The translations under genes were made by a program, and so were the position numbers. Shown one piece after another: positions 46,221-58,855 of a DNA stretch of 64,000 nt. The stretch is taken from positions 87,588,001 to 87,652,000 of the forward strand of contig CM075669.1 of NCBI GenBank assembly GCA_037962975.1. Reading direction: 5' to 3'. This stretch comes from Clitoria ternatea. Lineage: Eukaryota; Streptophyta; Magnoliopsida; Fabales; Fabaceae. The notes beneath the pieces were generated by a model that was not told the DNA's origin, made no database searches, and saw only the letters and a list, made by a program, of their open reading frames with translations. Position 1 is the first letter of the stretch. Each line of letters starts with the position of its first letter.

Positions 46221-47365
46221 TCAGAGGAGCATAGTTGCTGAAAGACGAGACGCGCTGTCTCGTTGATGAGGTCGAGCGCTTGCAAAATCCTCTCTGAAGG
46301 CATGCTTTTCTAGTCTTACCCTCTCCTTCTCTCTCCGTGGCTGCTGGGAGGGCACTGGAGGCTTTATTCTAGCTGCTGTAGCCTCCAGGTGTATTTCTAT
46401 ACCCACATATTTGGAAGCTTTCCTTCGAAACTCCTTGAAGGTTGTCGGGGGACTCTTTGCCAATGATAGGGCAAAAGCGAACCAGGTTGCAAAGCCTCTA
46501 CTACAATATGGAGTTGTATGGCCTCTGTGAGGTTAGGGACTAACGCAGCCTCCTTGTAGAATCTCTTCAAAAAATCTTTAAGAGTCTCAGTCTCTCCTTG
46601 CCTTATCTGGGCCAAAGTATGAGAAGTCCTCGGAATATCTATAGAAATGACAAAGCGACTCTCGAACGTAGCTGCCATTTCTTCCTAAGAATCTATGGAT
46701 CCTAAAGGCAGGCTCTTGAACCAGCTAAGAGCCTCCTCCGTCAAGGTTCTGGGGAATATTCAACACATGATGTCTTTATCAGCTCCCAGATACATAGCCT
46801 CATAAACATAAGCATCTAGGTGCTTAGTGAGATCAGTTTCTCCATTGTATTTCCCGATCGACAGGGGCTAAGTCGTCTGCAAGTGCTTAGGGATGATGAC
46901 GTTCATGAGTCTCCCCGAGAAAGGAACACTGAGTCTGTAAGTTCCAGAGGTCACCACTGCTTGCTCCCTTCTCCTGGTACTGACTCTATCACCTGAGTCT
47001 TGCGTCTGTTCCCTCTCCTCGTACGTAGGGATTTTTGAGTACTGGAGGGTCGTAGATCTTTCCCTCACAGATGCATGGTGAGCCTCTTCTGTATGGGACG
47101 TCACCCTGTCCCCAGCTCCTCTATTCTCCCACTTTAGCTCCATCAACTCCTCCCTGAGTTGCCTAATGACTTCATCACAAGGGTCAGGGGTTGCCACTGG
47201 TACCATCCTTCGGGTGTTGGTGACAGGAGATTCGAAGACGAGTCTCCTCCCAGTCTGCTGGTGGGTCACGTCCTCCACATTTCCATCAACAAAATCATGT
47301 CCATCACCTTCCATTTTGACAACCAAACTTCTACGAAAAGTAGGAATAACTCTAAAAGGTCCCAC
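46221..47365 (-). pseudogene. gag of element D (broken)
   Basis: The N-terminal segment (46868-47365) has a disordered, charged sequence; the Met at about 47314 (MEGDGHDF) is a more likely start than 47365, which lies in the primer site. The capsid follows in another frame (46397-46678, with TLKDFLKRFYKEAALV, the Retrotrans_gag-type core), then 46221-46463 (TFKEFRRKASKYVGIE). Frameshifts near 46450 and 46680 and stops near 46760 and 46868 inactivate it. Confidence 0.8.
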
Positions 47366-47376
47366 TGGCGTGCCAA
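47359..47376 (-). other. Primer-binding site of element D
   Basis: On the minus strand this is TTGGCACGCCAGTGGGAC, directly after the 5' LTR end. It differs from the initiator-Met type used by elements 1, B and C. It ends like the complement of a tRNA finishing in CTGGCGTGCCA, possibly a tRNA-Arg, as used by some Tat elements; I could not verify this. Confidence 0.7.
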
Positions 47377-48183
47377 TGAATTGGTCTAAACCAGGGTCTA
47401 GGATCCGGTGTGGGACCAGCCATAAGAGTGCAGGTGTTTTAGGGTTTGTACACCGGTACAGTGGGTATCCGGTATTGTAATCCGGCCTCTCAGTGGGAGA
47501 AACCGGTCTTGTTGTCCTGGAGATCCTTCACACCAGTGTTTCGTGTTGAAGGGGGGCGAAAGGTGGTGCCACCTGTGAAGATTCACCGACGCTCAAGTTA
47601 GAAGAGTATATGAAACTCAGTGAATACTCAAGCAATGCAATAGTAAGAATGTGAGATAGAACAACGTAACCTTGCATGTGTATTGGAACATGCTATTTAT
47701 AGTTGAACGTAGGAAATGAATCGTTGGATGTAAGTGGGCCCCTTGGTTCTGATAGCGTGTAGAGTGTATCAATCAAGATGACTCAGTACTTAGAGTGTGT
47801 CAGGGGGGTAGGTCAATTATCAGAGTATGATCCTGTGATAGGGATGGAGGATAACCATATTTCCGCATATTTCGCTGACAATTGTACTTACTCTCTAAGG
47901 TAATTGACATAGACACATTTCGCTATGCAGGGTATCTTCACTGATAAGTTATAAGGAACTGTTATCTCATAGTGATCCTGAGGCAAATGGTTATACACGT
48001 CGTGGAAATGAGAACGGATAAGGTATCTATCATAGAGAGGACGGATGAATCATTTAATGAAGTGAGGATGGATACAGTGACAATGGATGTCCGCTGCGGC
48101 ACTGTCTTCCTGTGACACCGGATGCTCCTTTAAGAGGTCACTCTGACGTCATAACTTTGGGGTCTGGTATCCAGACCGGATCA
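47377..48183 (-). mobile_element. Element D, 5' LTR (minus strand)
   Basis: On the minus strand this 807-bp LTR runs from TGATCCGGTCTGG (48183) to ...AGACCAATTCA (47377), with the target duplication TTGTA at 48184-48188. A TATA-like CTATAAATAG lies at 47693-47702. By eye it differs from the 3' LTR at about 4% of sites, mostly C/T or G/A changes. Confidence 0.88.
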
Positions 48184-48188
48184 TTGTA

Positions 48189-48720
48189 GATATGATTATG
48201 GTTAATTAGAGTTGGATTTGTGCCTTGAATGGTTGATTAATTAGGATTTTATATGTATATTAATGTAGGACCCATTCCAAACGATGGGGCGGGTACGTCG
48301 TACCAATCAGAATTCTTCTCTTGAGGTAGGAGATAAGTCTTTATGTTCTAAATGCATGAATTTGAATGGTATTTGATTGCCATATGTGTTGACATGCATG
48401 TTTGCCTTGCTTGAAATGTTACAAAGAATTGTAATGTTGTGCATGATGTTGATGATGTGTTTTGGCAACATGCTTTGATGCATTTAGAATAATCATGGTG
48501 TGTTATATGGTGGTGTGAATTGTTTGATAATATGAGGTTATACTCATGTCCACCATAAATGTATAATGAGTGTTGATGATGTTTAATTGAGAATGGGTGT
48601 AAAAGAATAGCATGCCTTGGTTGAGAGTGAAAGATTGATGTCATTGTGTTGATGATAGAATTGAATGATATGAATAAGAAATATTGAAAATGCCACATAA
48701 AAGTTTAAACTAATAATAAT
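48189..48720 (+). mobile_element. LTR G, second part
   Basis: Resumes LTR G after element D. It has the family block 'cttctcttgaggtaggaga...aaatgcatg' (48315-48360), seen also at 32900 and 59620. It ends with ATAAT (48716-48720), the left target duplication of element C. No coding sequence. Confidence 0.75.
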
Positions 48721-51637
48721 TGTAACACCCTTATTTTAGTTATTAATTAACCCTGTTTAATAATTATTTCACCCAAACACATAAAAATTTTTCACAAAAA
48801 CAACCATGGGTCAGTTGGCATAGAAGAGAAGAGGAAGGCAAGGGAAGGTTAAGGAACACACACATGCATGGCTACCTGTGGAAGGAACGGATTATGAACC
48901 AACTCCGCCCAGTTCAATGAAGCACGACAACGCCTGGGCGAAATCCACCACAACGTCCATTCGCTCAAGCGGGGTCCAACACCGCCGAGCGAGACATGAT
49001 AATGCAACAACGGAAGAGGGAGGTAATTGGGCGGAGTTCCACATTAACATCTACTCGCTTCAGCGTGATCCCACACGCTTGGGCGAACCGTCCTAGTCGC
49101 TCGGGCGAGGTATGACTCCGCCTAAGCGAGGCCATCATAAGCCTTCTTAAAACCGCACTCGCTGGAGCGAGTATCCTGCCCGCTGGAGCGGGGAGCCACA
49201 CTCGGCTAAGCAGACGCTTGGACCCAGAGTCATCCTTCACTCATTCCCTCGGAAAATGACATCTAACTCACTCGGATTATAAATATCTTACACTCGGAAT
49301 CCATTCCATTCTAACCCACTACACTAACTTCTTTTTCAGGAGAGGGTCGCTCAGGGTTTTCACTCGGAATTACAAACTCTTCCTCACTTGGGTTTTACTT
49401 ATAATTCCACTCGGTAATGACCGCTCTCATGGTCACTCGGAGATTTTGCTCGTTTCTCACTCGGCGATATAGCCCATTTCGGCCCAAGCTCTCCTACTAA
49501 CTTAAACCTCTCTTTAAGAGTTTCATGGCTTCCTTTATACTAAGTCATACTATCCCTCCGCACCTAACAGAGCATGAATATGTATATGCTACTCAATCAT
49601 CATACACGGAATGGAATAAACATGCAGCATGACATACACGTAGCTATATATATAAGAGTGTATATTGATGTTTACAAACACGTTATCATTCTCTTTCCAT
49701 CCCATAGGACTCTGCTTGTTCAAAACACTAACATCAGACATGAGCCGGCCAAGGCTTAACTTAAAACATTATATACGACATTTACACAGTCATAAAGCCT
49801 CCATAGTGCATCAGCACTTCATCCGGCGTTCCAACTCTACCTCTGATCCTCATCTCGAGAGACATTCACTGAAAAATTGCCACTGCAGGGGTGAGCATCT
49901 TAAATTTTAAATGATAGATACCGATTCAAGTTACTTCACGTTCACACAACAACATATACCCATACATACATGTAATCATACGTCAACTCAATAATATTAA
50001 CATTCCACAATCAGTGACAAAATGCTAAGGGTCCTTGAATCAGGATATCTCTACATAACATTTATCAATCAGAATACACGATTCTCACTCGGATATAAAT
50101 GTATTCACAACTCCTCAACAACATATTATACATTCACGGAGCAGGTTTCAGTCAGGAATTATAGCACATGCACATGGAATAACGCACTCATTCACAAGTA
50201 AACACCACTTCACTAACATCATCACATGCATAATTAATTCCACATAACATCAGTAGCCATATATGCACAGATATTCACTCGGTTCCGCATACGTGTGTAA
50301 TCGGTTCTAACGTTGCAACGTAGGCTCTCAGCCTTTTATACATAGCTCTCGGCTACCGTTTCAGCTCCCAGCTGCTTGGCCGTTTTACAGGTACCCAACC
50401 GTTTGCCCACAGGTGACACCAACGCTCTCAGCGCCAACAGAGGTGTTCACAGGCAGCCCGAGTCCCACTCAAGGGCTACCTTGAGTCCCACTCAAGGATT
50501 TTGCAGCGTCCCACACTGAATAACCGATGGTAGTGTCCCACACTACGTGCTCTCAGCACAAACGCATCCCGTGCGCCACACACGGATTCAACACACAGCA
50601 TTGAATTCATACACACATCCTCTTATTCAATTACACATATTTCACATGCAGTTGGTAATTCACATTCTCAGAACTCCGCATGTTAATTTAACACATACAA
50701 ACTTCCATGCAATCATCATCATAGCAGCATATGAGTCTAATACAGTCGGTGTCAATAAATATCAAGCTTTCATGAGCATTTTCATCAACTCGAGTTTAAC
50801 ATGCACTCTGTTCACAGCAGTATCAGAACTTAATCAACACATGCATTTACATGAAGATTAACAGGTTCACTCAAGCATTCCAATCAACCGTAACACAACA
50901 TGCAAACGGTATATGACAGTGTCAGGACTCAATCAACGCATACATTCCTATAAACACGAACAGATTCAATAAAGCATTCTTATCAACACAACACAATCAT
51001 GCAATCGGGTTCTATGGTAACATATGCATCCTCAAGGATGATGACAACATGCAACACTCACTCTCACTTGTCATGCACTCGGATATTCTACATGCAAGCA
51101 TATTATACAACAGAATACAGTTCCACAATTATCAATGTCTTCCAAACTCGTTCGTAACCCATGCATTTAATATGTAAGGTACTCCCCCTACCAACTGCGA
51201 GACTCTGAGAAATTCTTCTACTTTGACGCTCGTCCTCCACCCGTATGAGGGAGTTTGACTTCTCTGCCGCACCGTCACTTGGCTTTCGAATAAGGAATGG
51301 AGTAGAGAGCAGAGAAGGAGAAGAAAAAGGGAAGAAGAGAATAAGAAGAAGAGAGAAGAGGGAGTTCGCAGAGAGAGAGTTCTCGAGAGTGAAGGGCAAG
51401 GGCCATCACCCAATATAAACACACTCACGAAGAACAGGATGGTGGGATGGGGAAACGTGAAGCAGCAGTCCTGCCCACGTCACCCTGTCCCATCAGCATC
51501 TTCTAACGCTAATCACCTCACACCTTTTTAGTTAATTAAGTTAAGGGTAATTAGTGAACAGATTTCCTCTTCTGACTTGTCATTTTAAATGGCTTTTATT
51601 TTTCCCGGTTCCTTATTATTAAAATTGGGATGTTACA
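48721..51637 (-). mobile_element. Element C, 3' LTR (minus strand)
   Basis: This 2917-bp LTR reads TGTAACATCCCAATTTT (51637) to AAGGGTGTTACA (48721) on the minus strand. It is roughly 97-98% identical by eye to 55815-58733, so it is the youngest insertion here. It holds a C/T-rich leader (51180-51400), a GC-richer block with 'gtcccactcaagg' direct repeats (50330-50560), CACTCGG motifs (49250-49470) and paired CGCTTGAGCG-type palindromes (48930-49210). Short open frames in it are repeated in both LTRs and are not genes. Confidence 0.92.
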
Positions 51638-51655
51638 GTTCTCCCCCACTCGAAA
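51638..51655 (-). other. Polypurine tract of element C
   Basis: On the minus strand this reads 'gagtgggggagaac' directly before the 3' LTR start TGTAACATCCC. Confidence 0.82.
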
Positions 51656-51713
51656 AGAATTTCATCCTCGAATTTCAGTCAGTAACTCATGCGAAATTCA
51701 GTCGGCTACTCAC

Positions 51714-52897
51714 CTAAGTAAACAACTCGGGGTACTGCTGTCTCATGGCGTCTTCGCGTTCCCAGGTACAAGAGGTAGTCTTGCCTTGCTGCCATTCCAC
51801 TTTAACCAGCCCTACGTTTTTGCTCTTCAAGCGCTTTACCGATCGGTCCATGATTCTAATCGGTGTAGTCACAGTGGTCAGGTCTTCCTTGATTTCCACT
51901 TCATCATCAGGCATTGTGTGGCTGGGGTCATGCAAATGCTTCCTTAGTTGAGACACATGAAATACGTTGTGCAATCGGGATAAGTGGGTCGGTAATGCTA
52001 TTCGGTATGCCATGGTGCCGACTCGTTCCAACACCTCATAAGGTCCAATGTATCGAGGGCTTAACTTCCCACCTTTCAAGGCTCGTCTGACTCCTTTACT
52101 CGGAGAAGTCCTCAAAAACACTCTATCTCCGACTAAAAACTCCAATGGTTTGGTGCGTTTGTCATGGTAACTCTTCTTCCTGTCTTGAGACGCCTTTATC
52201 TTTCCCTGTATCACCCGGATCTGCTCTGTGGTTTGCTTCACAATGTCTGGTCCCAATAGCAGACTCTCACCCGTTTCCGACCAGCAAAGTGGGGTTCGGC
52301 ATCTTCGTCCATATAGTGCTTCGTAGGGCGCCATGCCAATGCTGTTATGATGGCTGTTATTGTACGTAAACTCAATCAAGGGGAGGTACTGCTCCCAATC
52401 TCCACCGTGCTCTAACACACACGCTCTTAATAAGTCTTCTAAACTTTGAATCGTCCGCTCGGATTGTCCATCCGATTGGGGGTGGTAGGCAGAACTAAGC
52501 CAAAGCTTCGTGCCCATTTCCTGGTGCAGGTTGTTCCAAAACCGAGACGTGAACCTAGGATCCCTATCCGATACGATAGAAGTGGGTATACCATGCAGTC
52601 GAATAATCTCATGAATGTAAATCCGAGCTAACTTAGGCATCGGGTACTTCATGTTCACAGGCAGGAAGTGTGCACTCTTCGTCAGTCGGTCAACAATGAC
52701 CCAAATCGCATCATGGCCCGCTCAATTTTTGGGCAATCCCATGACAAAATCCATAGCAATCGAGTCCCATTTCCACACAGGAATCTCCAGGGGCTGCATT
52801 GCACCGTACGGCTTCTGGTGCTCCACTTTTGATTTTTGACAAGTAATACACCGAGCCACGTATTCTGCCACATTCCTCTTTAGTCCGGGCCACTAGA
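51714..52897 (-). pseudogene. Integrase of element C
   Basis: The zinc-binding domain tail and first catalytic Asp (MDFVMGLPK) lie at 52730-52897 and contain stops, near 52740 and 52896. From 52658 a 314-codon frame is open: SDRDPRFTSRFW (second Asp), AYHPQSDGQSE (Glu), GMAPYEALYGRRCRTPLCW, then the C-terminal NVFHVSQLRKHL and a final tail YPELFT of the Tekay/chromovirus type with CTWEREDAMRQQ. The strong match to element 1 (4140-4990) and element B (17323-18130) shows one lineage at three stages of decay. Confidence 0.92.
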
Positions 52898-52898
52898 A

Positions 52899-54953
52899 CT
52901 ATTTCCTCAGGTCATGGTACATCTTCGTGGTACCCGGGTGAATACTGAGGAGGCTCTTATGAGCTTCATCAAGCACCATTCTCCTTAATTCTTTCTCACT
53001 CGGCACGTATATTCTGTTTTTCACTCGGAAAATCCCATCTGACCCCTCGGTCAAGGACAAATCCTTTCCCTTGGCCTGCGTCTCCTTCATCTCAGCCAAG
53101 TAGGAGTCTGACTGCTGCTGCCCGTACACGGACTTCAGGAATTCATTGGCGATTCTTAATGTACCGATTACTATTTTCCAAGAAGAGGGGGCGTCAACGT
53201 GTAAGTTCATGTCTCGGAACTGCTCCAATAACTCCATTTCTCTTGCCATCATTGCTGCCATATGGAGGGATTTCCGACTCAACGCGTCAGCAACGACATT
53301 TGCCTTACCCGGATGGTATTTCAGCTCGAAATCGTAGTCCTTTAAGAATTCTATCCATCTCCTCTGCCTCATATTCAGCTCCTTTTGGTCAAATAGGTAT
53401 TTGAGGCTCTTGTGATCACTGTATACTTCAAATCTGGACCCGTACAAATAATGCCTCCAAATTTTTAGTGCAAACACCACAGCTGCCAACTCTAAATCGT
53501 GGGTCGGATAATGCTGCTCGTGAGGTCTCAATTGCCGAGAGGCATACGCTATCACTCGGTCTTTCTGCATGAGCACGCATCCTAATCCGAGTCCTGATGC
53601 ATCACAATAAACTACAAAGCTCTCTTGTAAGTCGGGTAATGCTAGCACTGGAGCAGTCGTCAACTTGTTCTTCAGCTCTCGGAAGCTGCTCTCGCACTCT
53701 GGACTCCACACGAAGGGAATGTTTTTCCGAGTCAATTTAGTTAGTGGTAACGCCAGCTTAGAAAAACCTTCAATGAACCTTCTATAATAACCTACCAGGC
53801 CCATAAAACTCCTTATCTCTGAGACCGACTTGGGTTTCTCCCATGCCATTACAGCTGTCACCTTCGAAGGGTCCACCGAGACACCCTGCTCGGAAATCAC
53901 ATGTCCGAGGAAGTGGATCTTATCCATCCAGAATTCGCACTTTGAAAGCTTCGCAAACAATTGCTTCTCCTTCAGCACTTGAAGTACCGCTCGGAGATGT
54001 CCTTCATGCTCCTCGGAAGTCTTAGAATAGACTAGGATGTCATCAATGAAGACAACTACAAACCGGTCTAAATAGGAGTGGAATATGCTGTTCATGTAAT
54101 TCATGAAGACAGCAGGGGCGTTTGTCACACCGAACGACATCACTACATACTCGTAGTGGCCATACCGAGTCCTAAAGGCAGTTTTTGGGATATCCGAGTC
54201 CTTTAAAGGTATGCACACCAAATCAAAAGTGAAACTCTGACAACACAACACAAACGTTACATCCTTGCACACTGACGATGTCAACACCTTAGGGCCAGTT
54301 GGATTGGCCACTTCCAAAGTCCGATCCATAAACACAGTTGGTAACTTTAAACGCTCTACACACTCATCAGCTATAAAAGAATGGGTAGCTCCCGAATCGA
54401 AAACAACATTAAGTGTATGACTACCGAGTGAGCACTTACATTGTACTAGATCATTTGCTTGTGTAACGTTCTCTGTGTTGATGGTGTAAACTCTTCCCGC
54501 TGCTGGTTGGTCGGTATTCCTCTCTCGGTTATTTAGAGTAAGCATCATGTTTCCTCTGGCTCTGTTGCCTCTGCTACCAGGTCCTTGGTTATCATTCACT
54601 CGGTTTCTCTCTTGGAATCCTCCTTGACGTACACTGGTGTTTGCTTGGCAGAGTTGGGGGCAATCGGGGTGAATGTGTCCTCTCTTATTACAGTGGAAGC
54701 ACAGCACTTCACCATCATCCTTGAAGTCTCTGGCATAGTGACTTCCTCCACACTTGAAACATCTTCCGTCTCCTACTACTGGTCGTCTTTCAGGTTGGTT
54801 CCGACCCCCAAACCTGGAAAAAGATTTGTTCCTACCAACGTTGCTTGGTCTCTTGAAGCGGGATTGTTGGGGCCTCAGGGAATGATGGGTTCTGCTGCTC
54901 TGGCCCGAATAGGCCTTGTCATCTTCCTCAAATATTCTATATTTGTTCACCAA
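52899..54953 (-). pseudogene. Element C gag (zinc knuckles)-protease-RT-RNase H polyprotein with in-frame deletion
   Basis: The frame is open for 684 codons. Residues 64-99 hold two zinc knuckles: CFKCGGSHYARDF (last Cys lost) and CFHCNKRGHIHPDC (intact). The protease active site VVFDSGATHSF is at about 183-193. At about residue 250 (near 54200) protease text IPLKD runs straight into RT text SDIPKTAFRTRYGHYEY. The rest of protease and the RT fingers with motif A are missing, yet the frame is kept. The catalytic FIDD (about 302), RNase H (YCDASGLGLGC, then YHPGKANVVADALSRK) and the integrase zinc start (HKSLLSIHPGTTKMY) follow. Without motif A the RT cannot work. Confidence 0.93.
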
Positions 54954-55023
54954 TGCAGGGAAACTCTGTATCTCATGGTATCTGCAGGCCCTCTTAATAT
55001 CTGATCTTAATCCATTCTCAAAC

Positions 55024-55535
55024 TTAAGGCACTTGGAGCTCTCCGTCCCGGGTTACTGGAAGGGTGGGTAGAATAGGCACAATTCCTCGAATCTTGTCGC
55101 GTATTCTTCCACAGTCATGGAGCCTTGTTTCAACTCCATAAACTCCAACTCTTTCCGACTCCTCACCATGTCGGGAAAGTACTTTTCTAAGAAGCATGTC
55201 TTGAAATCGTTCCACGTCAGCTGATTATCATCGTCAGGGAATCGGCTTCTGGCTATCTTCCACCAGTTCTCCACTTCATCTCGCAGCATATATATTGCAC
55301 ATTCCACCTTTTGGGCCTCGGTACAACGAAGACCCCCAAAAATTCTCTCCAGCTCCTGAGTCCACTTAAACGCTGCCTCAGGGTTCCGTCCTCCTAGAAA
55401 TTCACTCGGTTTCCTCTTCAGGAAGCGGTCCAGCACTTGGCCCTCCTCAGCTTGAGGCTGGCCCTGCCTCTCAAATACGTCTGCAAAGCGTTGGAATGCT
55501 GTGGCTATAGCCTCCATGCTTTGGCGATGCGTCAT
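55024..55535 (-). pseudogene. gag capsid of element C
   Basis: The segment starts MTHRQSMEAIATAFQRF at 55535 and shows the Retrotrans_gag core (FKWTQELERIFGGL, ENWWKIARSRF, GSMTVEEYATRFEEL). A stop at about 55053 (after FYPPFQ) cuts it from the zinc-knuckle part that begins at 54953. Only 100 bp separate the two and homology continues, so this is one broken gag-pol frame. Confidence 0.9.
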
Positions 55536-55794
55536 TCCTTATCCTGAAATCAACATTCGAGGATAAGTATACCGAGCCACTTACTACCGATCGGGTTTCA
55601 GTCTAACATTCAATAACTTAGCACTTTATATCGCTCCTCCAGGTTACACACTCAATCGGACCAGGAGGAAACAACCTCCTATCCACAAGCCAATAACAAT
55701 TAGATTCAACTAACATCACAACAATTATGACCATTTAGTCAGAAAATACACAACCGCTTATACTCGGTAAGCATACCTTGGCCTTGGACCTTTT

Positions 55795-55811
55795 GGTCTG
55801 CTCTGATACCA
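55795..55811 (-). other. Primer-binding site of element C (tRNA-iMet type)
   Basis: On the minus strand this is TGGTATCAGAGC followed by AGACC, 3 bp after the 5' LTR end GGTGTTACA. It is the same primer type as elements 1 and B. Confidence 0.9.
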
Positions 55812-55814
55812 AAA

Positions 55815-58733
55815 TGTAACACCCTTATTTTTAATTATTAATTAACCCTGTTTAATAATTAATTCACCCAAACACATAAAAATTTTTCACAAAAACAACC
55901 ACGGATCAGTTGGCATAGAAGAGAAGAGGAAGGCAAGGGAAAGTTAAGGAACACACACATGCATGGCTACCTGTGGAAGGAACGGATTATGAACCAACTC
56001 CGCCCAGTTCAACGAAGCACGACAACGCCTGGGCGAAATCCACCACAACGTCCATTCGCTCAAGCGGGGTCCAACACCACCGAGCGAGACATGATAATGC
56101 AACAACGGAAGAGGGAGGTAATTGGGCGGAGTTCCACATTAATATCTACTCGCTTCAGCGCGATCCCACACGCTTGGGCGAACCGTCCTAGTCGCTCGGG
56201 CGAGGTATGACTCCGCCTAAGCGAGGCCATCACAAGCCTTCTCAAAACCGCACTCGCTGGAGCGAGTATCCTGCCCGCTGGAGCGGGGAGCCACACTCGG
56301 CTAAGCAGACGCTCGGACCCAGAGTCATCCTTCACTCATTCCCTCAGAAAATGACATCTAACTCACTCGGATTATAAATATCTTACACTCGGAATCCATT
56401 CCATTCTAACCCACTACACTAACTTCTTTTTCAGGAGAGGGTCGCTTAGGGTTTTCACTCGGAATTACGAACTCTTCCTCACTCGGGTTTTACTTATAAT
56501 TTCCACTCGGTAATGACCACTCTCATGGTCACTCGGGGATTTTGCTCGTTTCTCACTTGGCGATATAGCCCATTTCGGCCCAAGCTCTCCTGCTAACTTA
56601 AACCTCTCTTTAAGAGTTTCATGGCTTCCTTCATACTAAGTCATACTATCCCTTCGCACCTAACAGAGCATGAATATGTATATGCTACTCAATTATCATA
56701 CACGGAATGGAATAAACATGCAGCATGACATACACGTAGCTATATATATAAGAGTGTATATTGATGTTTACAAACACGTTATCATTCTCTTTCCATCCCA
56801 TAGGACTCTGCTTGTTCAAAACACTAACATCAGACATGAGCCGGCCAAGGCTTAACTTAAAACATTATATACGATATTTACACAGTCATAAAGCCTCCAT
56901 AGTGCATCAGCACTTCATCCGGCATTCTAACTCTATCTCTGATCCTCATCCCGAGAGACATTCACTGAAAAATTGCCACTGCAGGGGTGAGCATCTTAAA
57001 TTTTAAATGATAGATACCGATTCAAGTTACTTCATGTTCACACAACAACATATACCCATACATACATGCAATCATACGTCAACTCAATAATATTAACATT
57101 CCACAATCAGTGACAAAATGCTAAGGGTCCTTGAATCAGGATATCTCTACATAACATTTATCAATCAGAATACACTATTCTCACTCGGATATAAATGTAT
57201 TCACAACTCCTCAACAATATATTATACATTCATGGAGCAGGTTTCAGTCAGGAATTATAGCACATGCACATGGAATAACGTACTCATTCACAAGTAAACA
57301 CCACTTCACTAACATCATCACATGCATAATTAATTCAACATAACATTAGTAGCCATATATGCACAGATTATTCACTCGGTTCCGCATACGTGTGTAATCG
57401 GTTCTAACGTTGCAACGTAGGCTCTCATCCTTTTATACATAGCTCTCGGCTACCGTTTCAGCTCCCAGCTGCTTGGCCGTTTTACAGGTACCCAACCGTT
57501 TGCCCACAGGTGACACCAACGCTCTCAGCGCCAACGGAGGTGTTCACAGGCAGCCCGAGTCCCACTCAAGGGCTACCTTGAGTCCCACTCAAGGATTTTG
57601 CAGCGTCCCATGCTGAATAACCGATGGTAGTGTCCCACACTACGTGCTCTCAGCACAAACGCATCCCGTGCGCCACACGCGGATTCAACACACAGCATTG
57701 AATTCATACACACATCCTCTTATTCAATTACACATATTTCACATGCAGTTGGTAATTCACATTCTCAGAACTCCACATGTTAATTTAACACATACAAACT
57801 TCCATGCAATCATCATCATAGCAGCATATGAGTCTAATGCAGTCGGTGTCAATAAATATCAAGCTTTCATGAGCATTTTCATCAACTCGAGTTTAACATG
57901 CACTCTGTTCACAGCAGTATCAGAACTTAATCAACACATGCATTTACATGAAGATTAACAGGTTCACTCAAGCATTCCAATCAACCGTAACACAACATGC
58001 AAACGGTATATGACAGTGTCAGGACTCAATCAACGCATACATTCCTATAAACACGAACAGATTCAATAAAGCATTCTCATCAACACAACACAATCATGCA
58101 ATCGGGTTCTATGGTAACATATGCATCCTCAAGGACGATGACAACATGCAACACTCACTCTCACTTGTCATGCACTCGGATATTCTACATGCAAGCATAT
58201 TATACAACAGAATACAGTTCCACAATTATCAATGTCTTCCAAACCCGTTCGTAACCCATGCATTTAATACGTAAGGTACTCCCCCTACCAACTGCGAGAC
58301 TCCGAGAGATTCTTCTACTTCGACGCTCGTCTTCCACCCGTATGAGGGAGTTTGACTTCTCTGCCACACCGTCACTTGGCTTTCGAACAGGGAATAAAGT
58401 AGAGAGCAGAGTAGGAGAAGAAAAAAGGAAGAAGAGAATAAGAAGAAGAGAGAAGAGGGAGTTCACAGAGAGAGAGTTCTCGAGAGTGAAGGGCAAGGGC
58501 CATCACCCAATATAAACACACGCACGAAGAACAGGATGGTGGGATGGGAAACGTGAAGCAGCAGTCCTGCCCACGTCACCCTGTCCCATCAGCATCTTCT
58601 AACGCTAATCACCTCACACCTTTTTAGTTAATTAAGTTAAGGGTAATTAGTGAACAAATTTCCTCTTCTAACTTGTCATTTTAAATGGCTTTTATTTTGC
58701 CTGGTTCCTTATTATTAAAATTTGGATGTTACA
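55815..58733 (-). mobile_element. Element C, 5' LTR (minus strand)
   Basis: 2919 bp; the partner of 48721-51637, with the same layout. On the outer side it is followed by ATAAT (58734-58738), the right copy of the target duplication. The outer end here reads TGTAACATCCAAATTTT, with one base changed or lost from the CCC. Palindrome pairs lie at 56026-56305. Confidence 0.92.
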
Positions 58734-58738
58734 ATAAT

Positions 58739-58855
58739 AACCAACGATAATAAATCCACTAAAAGCCTTGTGGTGATGTTGGTGATGATGATGATGATGT
58801 ATGATGAGTGGCATGTATAGGATGCATAGAGTGAGAAATGTATATGTGACATTAA
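58739..58855 (+). mobile_element. LTR G, last recognised part
   Basis: Resumes after element C and parallels element 1's LTR at about 6540-6660 ('gatgatgatg...aggatgcata..gtgagaaatg'). It ends at 'gacattaa', where the sequence jumps to an H-like LTR segment. Confidence 0.6.

Noticed and set aside
48878..49240. Open frames on both strands in LTR C (also 55959-56335)
   Set aside because: They overlap on opposite strands across the palindrome array and are duplicated with the LTR; nothing suggests coding.
51103..51428. Open frames of 98 codons on the minus strand (repeated at 58200-58496)
   Set aside because: They lie in the C/T-rich leader of LTR C, are present in both LTRs with different changes, and show no protein motif.
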